Shown one piece after another: positions 9,140 to 16,352 of a stretch of 64,000 nucleotides of DNA. Each line of letters starts with the position of its first letter. Positions within the stretch are counted from its first letter, which is position 1. Made by a program: the position numbers and the translations under genes. The stretch lies in assembly GCA_949296575.1 (NCBI GenBank), contig CASFPE010000012.1, forward strand, positions 1 to 64,000. Reading direction: 5' to 3'. The DNA comes from an uncultured Bacteroides sp. GTDB taxonomy: Bacteria > Bacteroidota > Bacteroidia > Bacteroidales > Bacteroidaceae. The notes under the pieces are model-generated. The model saw only the letters and a list, made by a program, of their open reading frames with translations. It searched no databases and had not been told where the DNA came from.

Positions 9140-10924
9140 TCAGATTTCTTGCGTGTTTTCCCGGAGCCATTCTTTCTCCGCGCCATCCAGAAAGGGGCTT
9201 AGCTCGGCATACACCCGGCGGTGGTAGCCGTTCAGCCAGTCTTTTTCCTCCTCCGTCAGCAGGCCGGGCAGGATGCCTTTCGTGTCGATGGGGCAGAGGG
9301 TGGCGGTGTCGAAGCGGCAGAACCGGCCAAACTCCGTCTCCTGGAAGGGAACGACCACGGTGAGGTTCTCCGTGCGGATGCCGTGCCTCCCGGCTTTGTA
9401 GAGGCCCGGTTCGTTGGATGTGACCATGCCCGGCAGGAGGGCGACGGGGTTTTCATTCATGCGGATGCTTTGCGGCCCCTCATGCACGCAGAGGAAGGAG
9501 CCTACGCCGTGGCCCGTCCCATGCAGGAAGTTCGCCCCGTCCTTCCATAGCGCGGTGCGGGCCAGGCAGTCCAATTGCGCCCCCCTTGTGCCGAGCGGGA
9601 AGCAACACATCGCCAAATCGATATGCCCTTTCAGCACGAGGGTGTAATCCCTCTTTTCCTCCTGCGTCAATGTTCCCATGGCGATGGTGCGGGTGATGTC
9701 GGTGGTGCCTTCCAGGTACTGCGCCCCGGAGTCGATGAGCAGGAAGCCTTGGGGAAGCACCACGGCATCTTCTTCCGGGGTGGCCGTGTAATGCACGATG
9801 GCGGCATGCTTCCCGTAGGCGGCAATCGTCTCGAAACTGTCGCCCATGTAGTGGGGCTGGCGGCTGCGGAACTCGTGCAGTTGCCGCCCGATACGGGTCT
9901 CTGTCACCCTTTCCCCGGCAGCAAGGGCCGTTTCCAACCAGTGGAGGAACTGCGCCATTGCCACGCCGTCGCGCCGCATGGCGGTGTGGAGGTTGCGGAT
10001 TTCCGTGTCGTTCTTCACGGCTTTCAGCAAGGCGGCGGGCGACGGGCGGCGGATGAGGCGGCACGTTGCCGGGAACGCCGCGCAGGCGGCATGGTTGGTT
10101 TGCGCCGGGTCTATCTGTATGTCGGGGCAGGGATAGCGGCGGAGGCTGTCGCCGATGGCGGCGTAGTCCAGCGTGCCGACCCCTTCGCGGGCAAGGTATT
10201 CCCGCACTTCGGCTGTCAGCTTCTGCGGGTGGATGAACAAAGTGGCCTTCTCGCGCGTGATGAGCAAGTAGGCGGTGAACACGGGGTTGAAGTCGATGTC
10301 GCTTCCCCGCAGGTTCAAGGCCCAAGCAATCTCGTCTAAAGCGGAGAGGAGGATGCCGTGCGCCCCGCTTTCTTGCAGGGAAGCCCGGATGGCTTCTATC
10401 TTTTCTTTGGCGGGCTGCCCGGCATAGCAGAGGGGATGGATGAAGGCGGGCTGCTGCGGCAGCGGCGGGCGGTCGGCCCACAGTCCCTTTTCCGGCTCGT
10501 GGCCGGTCTCCAAGAGGATGCCGTGGCGCCCCAACGTTTCCTCCATCTGCTCGATGGCCTGGAGGGAAAACAGCCGTCCGTCCACGCCCGCTTTCTCGTG
10601 CTTTTGCAGCATGCTGCCGAGCCATTGCGGGATGGACGGCGTGCCGGGGATGCCTTCTTTGAACAGGCGGACGGGCGTGCCTTGCAACTGTTGCTCCGCT
10701 TGCAGGAAATAGCGCGAGTCCGTCCACAGTCCCGCGTCGCCCAATGTGACGGCGAGGGTGCCTGCCGAACCCGTGAAGCCGGAAAACCATTCCCTTGTTT
10801 TCCAATGCGCGGCGGTGTATTCGCTCAGGTGCGGGTCGGCAGTCGGGATGATGACAGCCGACAATCCGTGCGCTTGCATGTATTGCCTGAGCCCGGATAT
10901 CCTTTCTGAAATAGTGAGGTTCAT
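9140..10924 (-). CDS. Aminopeptidase P family protein (Xaa-Pro aminopeptidase)
   Basis: This 594-residue cytoplasmic M24 metallopeptidase removes an N-terminal residue in front of proline. It has the two creatinase-like N-terminal domains of the long aminopeptidase P form (ADPHLSEYTAAHWKTREW near residue 33, FTGSAGT) and the C-terminal pita-bread catalytic domain. The expected metal ligands are visible: LLIDSGAQ, GTTDITRT, GTGHGVG, SNEPGLY and RTENL. The start MNLTISERI at 10924 is chosen because the 64 codons further upstream do not resemble the family and because a -7-like TATCTTTG sits 25 bp upstream of this ATG. It is the first gene of the operon that continues with gamma-carbonic anhydrase, sbcD and sbcC. 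Confidence 0.93.
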   Translation of the reverse strand: MNLTISERISGLRQYMQAHGLSAVIIPTADPHLSEYTAAHWKTREWFSGFTGSAGTLAVTLGDAGLWTDSRYFLQAEQQLQGTPVRLFKEGIPGTPSIPQWLGSMLQKHEKAGVDGRLFSLQAIEQMEETLGRHGILLETGHEPEKGLWADRPPLPQQPAFIHPLCYAGQPAKEKIEAIRASLQESGAHGILLSALDEIAWALNLRGSDIDFNPVFTAYLLITREKATLFIHPQKLTAEVREYLAREGVGTLDYAAIGDSLRRYPCPDIQIDPAQTNHAACAAFPATCRLIRRPSPAALLKAVKNDTEIRNLHTAMRRDGVAMAQFLHWLETALAAGERVTETRIGRQLHEFRSRQPHYMGDSFETIAAYGKHAAIVHYTATPEEDAVVLPQGFLLIDSGAQYLEGTTDITRTIAMGTLTQEEKRDYTLVLKGHIDLAMCCFPLGTRGAQLDCLARTALWKDGANFLHGTGHGVGSFLCVHEGPQSIRMNENPVALLPGMVTSNEPGLYKAGRHGIRTENLTVVVPFQETEFGRFCRFDTATLCPIDTKGILPGLLTEEEKDWLNGYHRRVYAELSPFLDGAEKEWLRENTQEI

Positions 10925-10948
10925 GCGTGTGCGTTTTTCATTTCCGGG

Positions 10949-10956
10949 CAAAGATA
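10949..10956 (-). promoter_or_regulatory. -7 promoter element of the pepP-sbcC operon
   Basis: TATCTTTG on the minus strand fits TAnnTTTG and lies 25 bp upstream of the pepP start. A TTGT sequence lies at about the -33 distance. Confidence 0.55.
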
Positions 10957-11114
10957 CTTCCTTCGGGCGAGAAACAAGCAGGAAACGGCCATCTTTTGCG
11001 CACAGGCAGGCAGTGGCCTGCTCCGCATCTTCCGGAACATCCGGGCGAATCCCCGGCGTGCGCGGCATATATTGTACGGATAATTTGCATGACATTACAG
11101 GAAGAATGCCGCGC

Positions 11115-11152
11115 ACGATTAATAATCGTACACGTGTACGATTATTAATCGT
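11115..11152. repeat. 38-bp perfect palindrome with an extra half-site
   Basis: The two 19-nt arms, centred between 11133 and 11134 on CAC|GTG, are exact reverse complements. Each arm contains the unit GATTATTAATCGT or its complement, and a third copy of that unit occurs at 11163-11175, 23 bp after the one at 11140-11152. It lies between the divergent pepP promoter and tmRNA, with no T-tract. It looks like a multi-site operator rather than a terminator. The rest of 10957-11488 holds a TATCTTTG box at 11401-11408 on the plus strand but no convincing gene. Confidence 0.8.
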
Positions 11153-11465
11153 AACGCATGAAGATTATTAATCGTGTTTGGGAATGCCTGCATTGATTTG
11201 CTTGATAATGCATTTGAATACAACGATTTCGTTAGGGCATTTTTGGCCTATCCTCCCATGTTCATGGACAATGCCGCCATAATGTAAAATATATTCTATG
11301 TTCATGGCGGGATGGCCCTTGCGGAGGGGATTTCCGGCAGAAAGGGAATGCAGTATGCGAAAATACGTTAAAGGAACGAACAAGATGGCGGCATTATGCC
11401 TATCTTTGCTGCGCGAAGATGGGATGCGGTTCGGCAAAGGCAAGTGAAAAACAAAGTTTTCAAAC

Positions 11466-11496
11466 TTGGTTTTGCGCTCACCTTTCACTATCTTTG
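11466..11496 (+). promoter_or_regulatory. Promoter of ssrA
   Basis: TATCTTTG at 11489-11496 matches the -7 consensus and TTGG at 11466-11469 lies 19 bp upstream as a -33-like element. The predicted transcription start falls at or just before the tmRNA 5' end at 11510. Confidence 0.6.
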
Positions 11497-11509
11497 CAAA
11501 ACATATCAT

Positions 11510-11904
11510 GGGCTTGACTGGATTTGACAGCGAGTTGAAATGGTACGTAAGCATGCAGTGCGCGGGTAGTCGGCACTATAATCCCGGTTATCAAAAGATT
11601 ATCTGGCAACGAAAATTATGCTCTCGCTGCTTAATCGAAGCACAGTAGATTAGCTTTATTCCCGCCACAGTGGCGGGAACGGGATGTCACTCAAAAGCTC
11701 TTGTCCCGAAGCGTTTGGCAAAGTGGCACAGCAAAATCGGGAATAATGCAAGCTTCTCCCCGCAGCCTGCATGACATCTTAGGGGATAAGGCAGGGGTTG
11801 GTGGCTTTGGTCTTGCCCCTGCACGAAAACCGAAGTCAAAGATAAGCATGTAGAAAGCGTATGGTTTCCTTGTTTGGACGAGGGTTCGATTCCCTCCAGG
11901 TCCA
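11510..11904 (+). tRNA. ssrA: Transfer-messenger RNA (tmRNA)
   Basis: The 5' end GGGCTTGACTGGATTTGACA and the 3' T-arm GAGGGTTCGATTCCCTC followed by CAGGTCC are the two halves of the tRNA-like domain; GGGCTTG pairs with CAGGTCC with G-T wobbles. The tag frame at 11605-11634 encodes GNENYALAA and a stop, the expected degradation tag ending in ALAA. CCA is not encoded (the discriminator A is followed by CGG). tmRNA with SmpB frees stalled ribosomes and tags the nascent chain for proteolysis. A strong terminator follows directly. This is an RNA of about 395 nt, classed here under tRNA for lack of a tmRNA type. Confidence 0.96.
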
Positions 11905-11917
11905 CGGGTTAATGGGG

Positions 11918-11949
11918 CGGCCCGCCGGAATTTCCGGCGGGCCGTTTTT
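11918..11949 (+). terminator. Rho-independent terminator of ssrA
   Basis: A 13-bp inverted repeat (CGGCCCGCCGGAA and its complement, 1-nt centre) is followed by TTTTT. Confidence 0.9.
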
Positions 11950-12011
11950 CATGCGTTCCCATGCCTTCCCTGCTTTTTTTGCATGGTTGATTAAAATTAT
12001 TCAAAAAAAAT

Positions 12012-12041
12012 TTTGTAATACGATTCTTAGCCGTATATTTG
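12012..12041 (+). promoter_or_regulatory. Promoter of the coiled-coil/zapA pair
   Basis: TTTG at 12012-12015 and TATATTTG at 12034-12041 are separated by 18 bp, a good match to the Bacteroidales -33/-7 promoter. The ATG at 12060 lies 18 bp downstream; an in-frame ATG at 12039 would be inside the -7 box. Confidence 0.65.
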
Positions 12042-12059
12042 TCTACAATTTGGCGTAAG

Positions 12060-12353
12060 ATGACGGAAGAAGGCGACAACCTCTTGAACGACATAGAAGC
12101 AAGGCTGAGGCATCTGGCTTATTTGCAGAAGGAACTGAAGCGTGAAAATGAAGGATTGAAAGAAACGCTGAATGCCAAAGAACGCGAGTTGGAACGGATG
12201 CGCGAAGAATACGGGGCTTTGCAGTCGAATTACACCAATTTGAAGCAGGCGAGGATAATCGCCGCCCGCGACAGTGAAGTTGCGGACACGAGGCAGCGGT
12301 TGTCGAAGTTAGTGCGTGAAGTCGATAAGTGCATCGCTTTGCTGAACGAATGA
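12060..12353 (+). CDS. Small coiled-coil protein upstream of zapA
   Basis: This 97-residue acidic/basic protein is almost entirely a predicted coiled coil: heptad-like leucines run through RLRHLAYLQKELKRENEGL and ERELERMREEYGALQSNYTNL. There is no membrane segment. It lies 13 bp upstream of zapA with which it should be cotranscribed, and begins 18 bp after a good -7 box. By size, position and coiled-coil nature it could be a ZapB-like or other divisome-associated protein, but I do not see diagnostic sequence similarity and the link to division is inferred from the neighbour only. Confidence 0.75.
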   Translation: MTEEGDNLLNDIEARLRHLAYLQKELKRENEGLKETLNAKERELERMREEYGALQSNYTNLKQARIIAARDSEVADTRQRLSKLVREVDKCIALLNE

Positions 12354-12366
12354 GAGGAAGGGATGT

Positions 12367-12669
12367 ATGGACGATATAGAAAAAGTGATAGAATTGATGA
12401 TTGCCGACCTGCGGCTCCCGTTGAAGATAAAGTTGGGCGGAAGGGAAGAACAGTTTGCAAGGGAGGCGGCGAAGATGACGAACGAGTATTTGAACATGTA
12501 CCGCAGTTTGTTTCCCGGTTTGACGGAGAAGCATTACTTGGCAATGAGTGCTTTCCATTTTTGCTATCGTTGCATCGAGTTGCGGGACAAGAACGATACG
12601 CAACCTTATATCCAAAGGCTGGAGAACATCAAAAAGAGTTTGGACGCTTATTTGGAAGATAAGGAATAA
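12367..12669 (+). CDS. zapA: Cell division protein ZapA
   Basis: This 100-residue protein fits the ZapA family: an N-terminal beta-rich globular part with the signature [22 protein letters not shown] split over residues 14-36, followed by a C-terminal helix for dimerisation. ZapA is a cytoplasmic protein that binds FtsZ and bundles its protofilaments at the Z ring. Length is typical. It is preceded by the coiled-coil gene (13 bp) and followed by a structured 110-bp spacer and rny, an order seen in other Bacteroidales by recollection. Confidence 0.85.
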   Translation: MDDIEKVIELMIADLRLPLKIKLGGREEQFAREAAKMTNEYLNMYRSLFPGLTEKHYLAMSAFHFCYRCIELRDKNDTQPYIQRLENIKKSLDAYLEDKE

Positions 12670-12765
12670 AAAGAAAGCCCGGGGAAAGGGTTGGAAATGA
12701 AAAATTCGCGCACTGCTTGTTCCTTGGAGGAATGCCAAGGAGGAGGTGGTGCTTTTTGTTTATAT
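12670..12765 (+). ncRNA. Candidate small structured RNA between zapA and rny (6S-like?)
   Basis: The 110-bp spacer has a stable hairpin TTCCTTGG-AGGAAT-G-CCAAGGA centred near 12735, enclosed by GCAC/GTGC and by AAAAAG near the start and CTTTTT near the end, so the two ends can pair. 6S RNA is adjacent to zapA in enterobacteria, and I recall a similar position in Bacteroidales, but no sequence signature proves this. It could instead be the zapA terminator/attenuator before rny. Confidence 0.35.
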
Positions 12766-12779
12766 ATAAATTTAATAAC

Positions 12780-14321
12780 ATGAATGTGACAGTAATGATA
12801 ATCGTGGCAGTTGCCTGCTTTGTGGCAGGAGGATTGGCGGCATTCCTTTTGCAGAGATATGCGCTGAAATCGAAAAGCGAGGCGATATTGAAAGAGGCCG
12901 AGGCCGAGGCCGAAGTAATCAAGAAAAACAAGCTTCTGGAAGTGAAAGAAAAGTTCTTGAACAAGAAAGCCGACTTGGAGAAAGAAGTGGCCGCCCGCAA
13001 CCAAAAGATACAACAGGCCGAGAACAAGTTGAAACAACGTGAACTGGTGCTGACGCAGAAGCAGGAAGAACTGCAGCGGAAGCGCGTGGAAGTGGACGCC
13101 ATCAAAGAGAACTTGGATGCCCAGCTTTCCATCGTCGACAAGAAGAAAGAGGAATTGGACAAGCTCCAGTCCCAAGAACGTGAGAAACTGGAAACCATAT
13201 CCGGGCTGTCGGCCGACGAGGCGAAAGAGCGGCTGGTGGATTCATTGAAGGAAGAAGCAAAGACGCAGGCCGCTTCTTACATCAATGACATCATGGACGA
13301 AGCCAAAATGACGGCCAACCGGGAAGCGAAAAAGATTGTGATTCAATCCATACAGCGCGTGGCCACAGAAACAGCCATCGAAAACTCCGTCACGGTGTTC
13401 CACATCGATTCCGATGAAGTGAAAGGACGGATTATCGGGCGCGAAGGGCGCAACATCCGCGCTTTGGAGGCAGTGACAGGCGTGGAAATCGTGGTGGACG
13501 ACACGCCGGAAGCCATCGTCCTTTCGGCTTTCGACCCGGTCCGCCGCGAAATTGCCCGCCTGGCTTTGCACCAATTGGTGGCCGACGGGCGCATCCATCC
13601 GGCACGCATCGAGGAAGTGGTGGCAAAAGTCCGCAAACAGGTGGAAGAAGAAATTGTGGAAACAGGGAAACGCACGACCATCGACCTGGGTGTCCATGGC
13701 TTGCATCCGGAACTGATTCGCATCATCGGAAAGATGAAATACCGTTCTTCCTACGGGCAGAACCTGTTGCAGCACGCACGCGAAACGGCCAACTTGTGCG
13801 CTGTCATGGCTTCGGAATTGGGGCTGAACCCGAAAAAGGCGAAACGTGCAGGCTTGCTCCACGACATCGGCAAAGTGCCTGATGAGGAACCGGAACTTCC
13901 GCATGCCTTGTTGGGAATGAAACTGGCGGAGAAATACAAGGAAAAACCGGATATCTGCAATGCCATCGGGGCGCACCATGACGAGGTGGAAATGACAAGC
14001 CTGCTGGCGCCCATCGTGCAAGTTTGCGATGCCATATCCGGCGCACGTCCCGGCGCACGCCGCGAGATTGTGGAAGCCTACATCAAACGCTTGAATGATT
14101 TGGAGCAGCTGGCCATGTCGTATCCCGGCGTGACAAAGACCTATGCCATCCAGGCAGGGCGCGAATTGCGCGTCATTGTCGGCGCAGACAAGATTGACGA
14201 CAAGCAGACAGAAAGCCTGTCGGCCGAAATAGCCAAGAAGATACAGGATGAAATGACCTATCCGGGACAAGTGAAGATTACGGTGATCCGCGAGACGCGC
14301 GCCGTGAGCTTCGCAAAATAA
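12780..14321 (+). CDS. rny: Ribonuclease Y
   Basis: This 513-residue endoribonuclease starts mRNA decay from the inner membrane. Order of parts: one N-terminal membrane helix (residues 3-24), a long charged coiled coil (about 25-190), a KH domain with [13 protein letters not shown] (about 217-229), and an HD domain with LLHDIGK (H361, D362) and AIGAHHDE. The C-terminal [14 protein letters not shown] is typical. The start at 12780 puts the membrane helix at the N terminus; an upstream in-frame ATG at 12717 lies in the structured spacer. A terminator follows the gene. Confidence 0.96.
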   Translation: MNVTVMIIVAVACFVAGGLAAFLLQRYALKSKSEAILKEAEAEAEVIKKNKLLEVKEKFLNKKADLEKEVAARNQKIQQAENKLKQRELVLTQKQEELQRKRVEVDAIKENLDAQLSIVDKKKEELDKLQSQEREKLETISGLSADEAKERLVDSLKEEAKTQAASYINDIMDEAKMTANREAKKIVIQSIQRVATETAIENSVTVFHIDSDEVKGRIIGREGRNIRALEAVTGVEIVVDDTPEAIVLSAFDPVRREIARLALHQLVADGRIHPARIEEVVAKVRKQVEEEIVETGKRTTIDLGVHGLHPELIRIIGKMKYRSSYGQNLLQHARETANLCAVMASELGLNPKKAKRAGLLHDIGKVPDEEPELPHALLGMKLAEKYKEKPDICNAIGAHHDEVEMTSLLAPIVQVCDAISGARPGARREIVEAYIKRLNDLEQLAMSYPGVTKTYAIQAGRELRVIVGADKIDDKQTESLSAEIAKKIQDEMTYPGQVKITVIRETRAVSFAK

Positions 14322-14341
14322 GGGAACGGCAAAAGGTGGAA

Positions 14342-14376
14342 ATGCGGATTTTCAGCTTGGGAATCCGCATTTTTTT
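14342..14376 (+). terminator. Terminator of rny
   Basis: Inverted repeat ATGCGGATT / AATCCGCAT with an 11-nt loop followed by seven T. Confidence 0.9.
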
Positions 14377-14418
14377 GTGGATGGCCAAAGGAAGTATAAC
14401 CGTTAAAGATTACCAATC

Positions 14419-15492
14419 ATGTTTGAAAAAGGGAACAGGGGAAACACCCTGCATGGGATTTTGTTGATAACGTTGTTTTCGTTTGCCGCATTTTATATTG
14501 CGGAGATACCGTTTGTGAAGCGCCTTTCATTCAGCCCGCTGATTGTGGGTATCATTTTGGGCATGCTGTATGCCAACAGCCTTCGCAACCGTTTGCCGGA
14601 AACGTGGGTGCCGGGCATCAAGTTCTGCACGAAGCAAGTGCTGCGGGCAGGCATTGTGCTGTATGGCTTCCGCCTGACGTTGGCACAAGTGTTTGCCGTC
14701 GGCCTTCCGGCCATTGTCGTGGATGCGATTGTGGTGGGCGGCACGTTGTTGCTGGGCGTTTGGTTGGGCCGTCTGCTGAAGATAGACCGCGACACCGCAT
14801 TGCTGACCTCCACCGGCAGCGCGATTTGCGGGGCAGCAGCCGTGCTGGGGGCGGAGCCTGTGGTGCGTTGCGAAGGGCATAAGACGGCCATTGCGGTATC
14901 CACCGTGGTGGTGTTCGGCACGATTTCCATGTTTCTTTACCCGGTGATGTACCGTTCCGGCCTGCTCGACGGGCTTGGCGACATGGGAGTGGCTATTTAT
15001 ACGGGAAGCACCCTGCATGAAGTGGCGCATGTGGCCGGGGCGGGCAACGCGATGGATCCTACGGATGCTTTGGGCATTGCAGGGACGGCCACTATCACGA
15101 AGATGATTCGTGTGATGATGCTTGCGCCGGTGCTGGTCATCATGGGCATCGTGCTGTCCGGGCGCAAGCGTGGGGCGGGCGGCAAGCTTGGGAAAAGCAA
15201 AATCGCGATACCTTGGTTTGCCTTCGGCTTCATCGGGATTATTTGCCTCAATTCATTGTTGCAATACTTGTTGGGCGTGGACAGTGTGAAGGAGATTCCC
15301 TTGAACGGCGCCATTGAGTATTTGGACACGTTCATGCTGACGATGGCCATGACAGCCTTGGGGACAGACACCAGCATCGACAAGTTCAAGCAAGCCGGCG
15401 CCAAACCTTTCCTTCTGGCCGCATTGATTTACGTTTGGTTGGTGGGCGGCGGCTATCTTTTGTCCCGGTATTTAGTGCCTGCCATGGCCTAA
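14419..15492 (+). CDS. YeiH-family putative sulfate exporter / membrane protein
   Basis: This 357-residue protein has about ten hydrophobic membrane segments and the conserved UPF0324/YeiH sequences LSFSPLIVGIILGMLYAN, GIVLYGFRLTL, TSTGSAICGAAAVLGAEP and GSTLHEVAHVAGAG. It sits in the inner membrane. The family is called putative sulfate exporter, but the substrate is poorly established. Length is normal. It stands alone after the rny terminator; its last 4 bp overlap the end of the convergent EEP gene of the PUL, so this is the left border of the locus. Confidence 0.88.
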   Translation: MFEKGNRGNTLHGILLITLFSFAAFYIAEIPFVKRLSFSPLIVGIILGMLYANSLRNRLPETWVPGIKFCTKQVLRAGIVLYGFRLTLAQVFAVGLPAIVVDAIVVGGTLLLGVWLGRLLKIDRDTALLTSTGSAICGAAAVLGAEPVVRCEGHKTAIAVSTVVVFGTISMFLYPVMYRSGLLDGLGDMGVAIYTGSTLHEVAHVAGAGNAMDPTDALGIAGTATITKMIRVMMLAPVLVIMGIVLSGRKRGAGGKLGKSKIAIPWFAFGFIGIICLNSLLQYLLGVDSVKEIPLNGAIEYLDTFMLTMAMTALGTDTSIDKFKQAGAKPFLLAALIYVWLVGGGYLLSRYLVPAMA

Positions 15493-16352
15493 AATTCAAG
15501 GGTGGCGATGTAAGGGCAATGGTCTGAGATTTGGTTTCGCGGAATAGCATCTTCGTGCGGAATGTTTATCTTGGCCACCTTTATGGGAGAGGTTACGAAT
15601 ATGTAATCGACCTTTTTCCGTTTCCTGCGGGGAAGCCTGCTGAAATTATGGTAGGTGTAGGAAACGCCTTCTTTTTTGCGTGCAATTTTGTATGTGTCTT
15701 TCAAAGGAGATCCGTTGCCGGTTAGTGTCGTGTATGCTTGTTGGCTTTCAGTAATGTTGAAATCTCCTGTGAGAACGACAGGGAGGTTTCCGTATTCTTT
15801 CAGTTGGCTGATAATTTGCTTTGCGCTGTTTATTTGGGCTTTTTCTCCTTGGTGGTCGAAATGGGTGTTGACTGCAAGCATGATTTTCCCGTTTCTTTTG
15901 TCTTGCAGTTTGACCCATGTGGCAATTCTCGGGCATGCGGCATCCCATCCGATGTGTCCGATGCTGTCCGGATATTCAGATAGCCAGATTGTCCGATGGC
16001 TTATCAGGTTGAATCGGTCTTTCTTGTAAAATATAGGGGAATATTCACCTCGCGTTTGTCCATCGTCACGTCCTACTCCTACTTCTTCATACTCCGAGAG
16101 GTTCTCTTTTAAATATTCGAGTTGATTGTGCAGGACTTCTTGCATGCCGATGACATCCGGTTGAGCCGTTTTAATGAAATGAACTACTTTTTCTTTTCTT
16201 TTGTCCCAATTGTTGATGCCATCTCCGGCGTTGTCATAACGTAGGTTGAAAGTCATCCATTGGCAGGTTTGTTGGACCGGTTGGCAATAAGCGTACAGCA
16301 GGCAAAATAAGCCTGCTGTACATGTGAATAGATGTTTTAAATGTGTCATCAT
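15489..16352 (-). CDS. Endonuclease/exonuclease/phosphatase (EEP) family hydrolase
   Basis: This 287-residue protein has an N-terminal signal peptide (residues 1 to about 23) and the EEP fold motifs: MTFNLRYDN, IGMQEV, VNTHFDHQG, LTGDFN, VDYIFV and a C-terminal ISDHCPYIA, with the catalytic Glu, Asp, Asn and His positions intact. Secreted EEP proteins cleave phosphodiesters in lipids, nucleic acids or phosphoglycans. Its start overlaps the GH2 stop (ATGATGA at 16352-16346), so it is translationally coupled to a PUL enzyme; a phosphodiester in the glycan target is a reasonable inference, not shown. It is the last gene of the minus-strand arm that starts with the HTCS. Confidence 0.88.
   Translation of the reverse strand: MMTHLKHLFTCTAGLFCLLYAYCQPVQQTCQWMTFNLRYDNAGDGINNWDKRKEKVVHFIKTAQPDVIGMQEVLHNQLEYLKENLSEYEEVGVGRDDGQTRGEYSPIFYKKDRFNLISHRTIWLSEYPDSIGHIGWDAACPRIATWVKLQDKRNGKIMLAVNTHFDHQGEKAQINSAKQIISQLKEYGNLPVVLTGDFNITESQQAYTTLTGNGSPLKDTYKIARKKEGVSYTYHNFSRLPRRKRKKVDYIFVTSPIKVAKINIPHEDAIPRNQISDHCPYIATLEF

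Noticed and set aside
11168..11554. 128-codon reading frame on the minus strand across the tmRNA 5' end
   Set aside because: It covers the ssrA promoter and start, shows no signal or domain and has no ribosome binding site.
11866..11904. Separate tRNA gene suggested by the T-arm GGTTCGATTCC
   Set aside because: There is no anticodon or D-arm nearby; it is the 3' half of the tmRNA tRNA-like domain.
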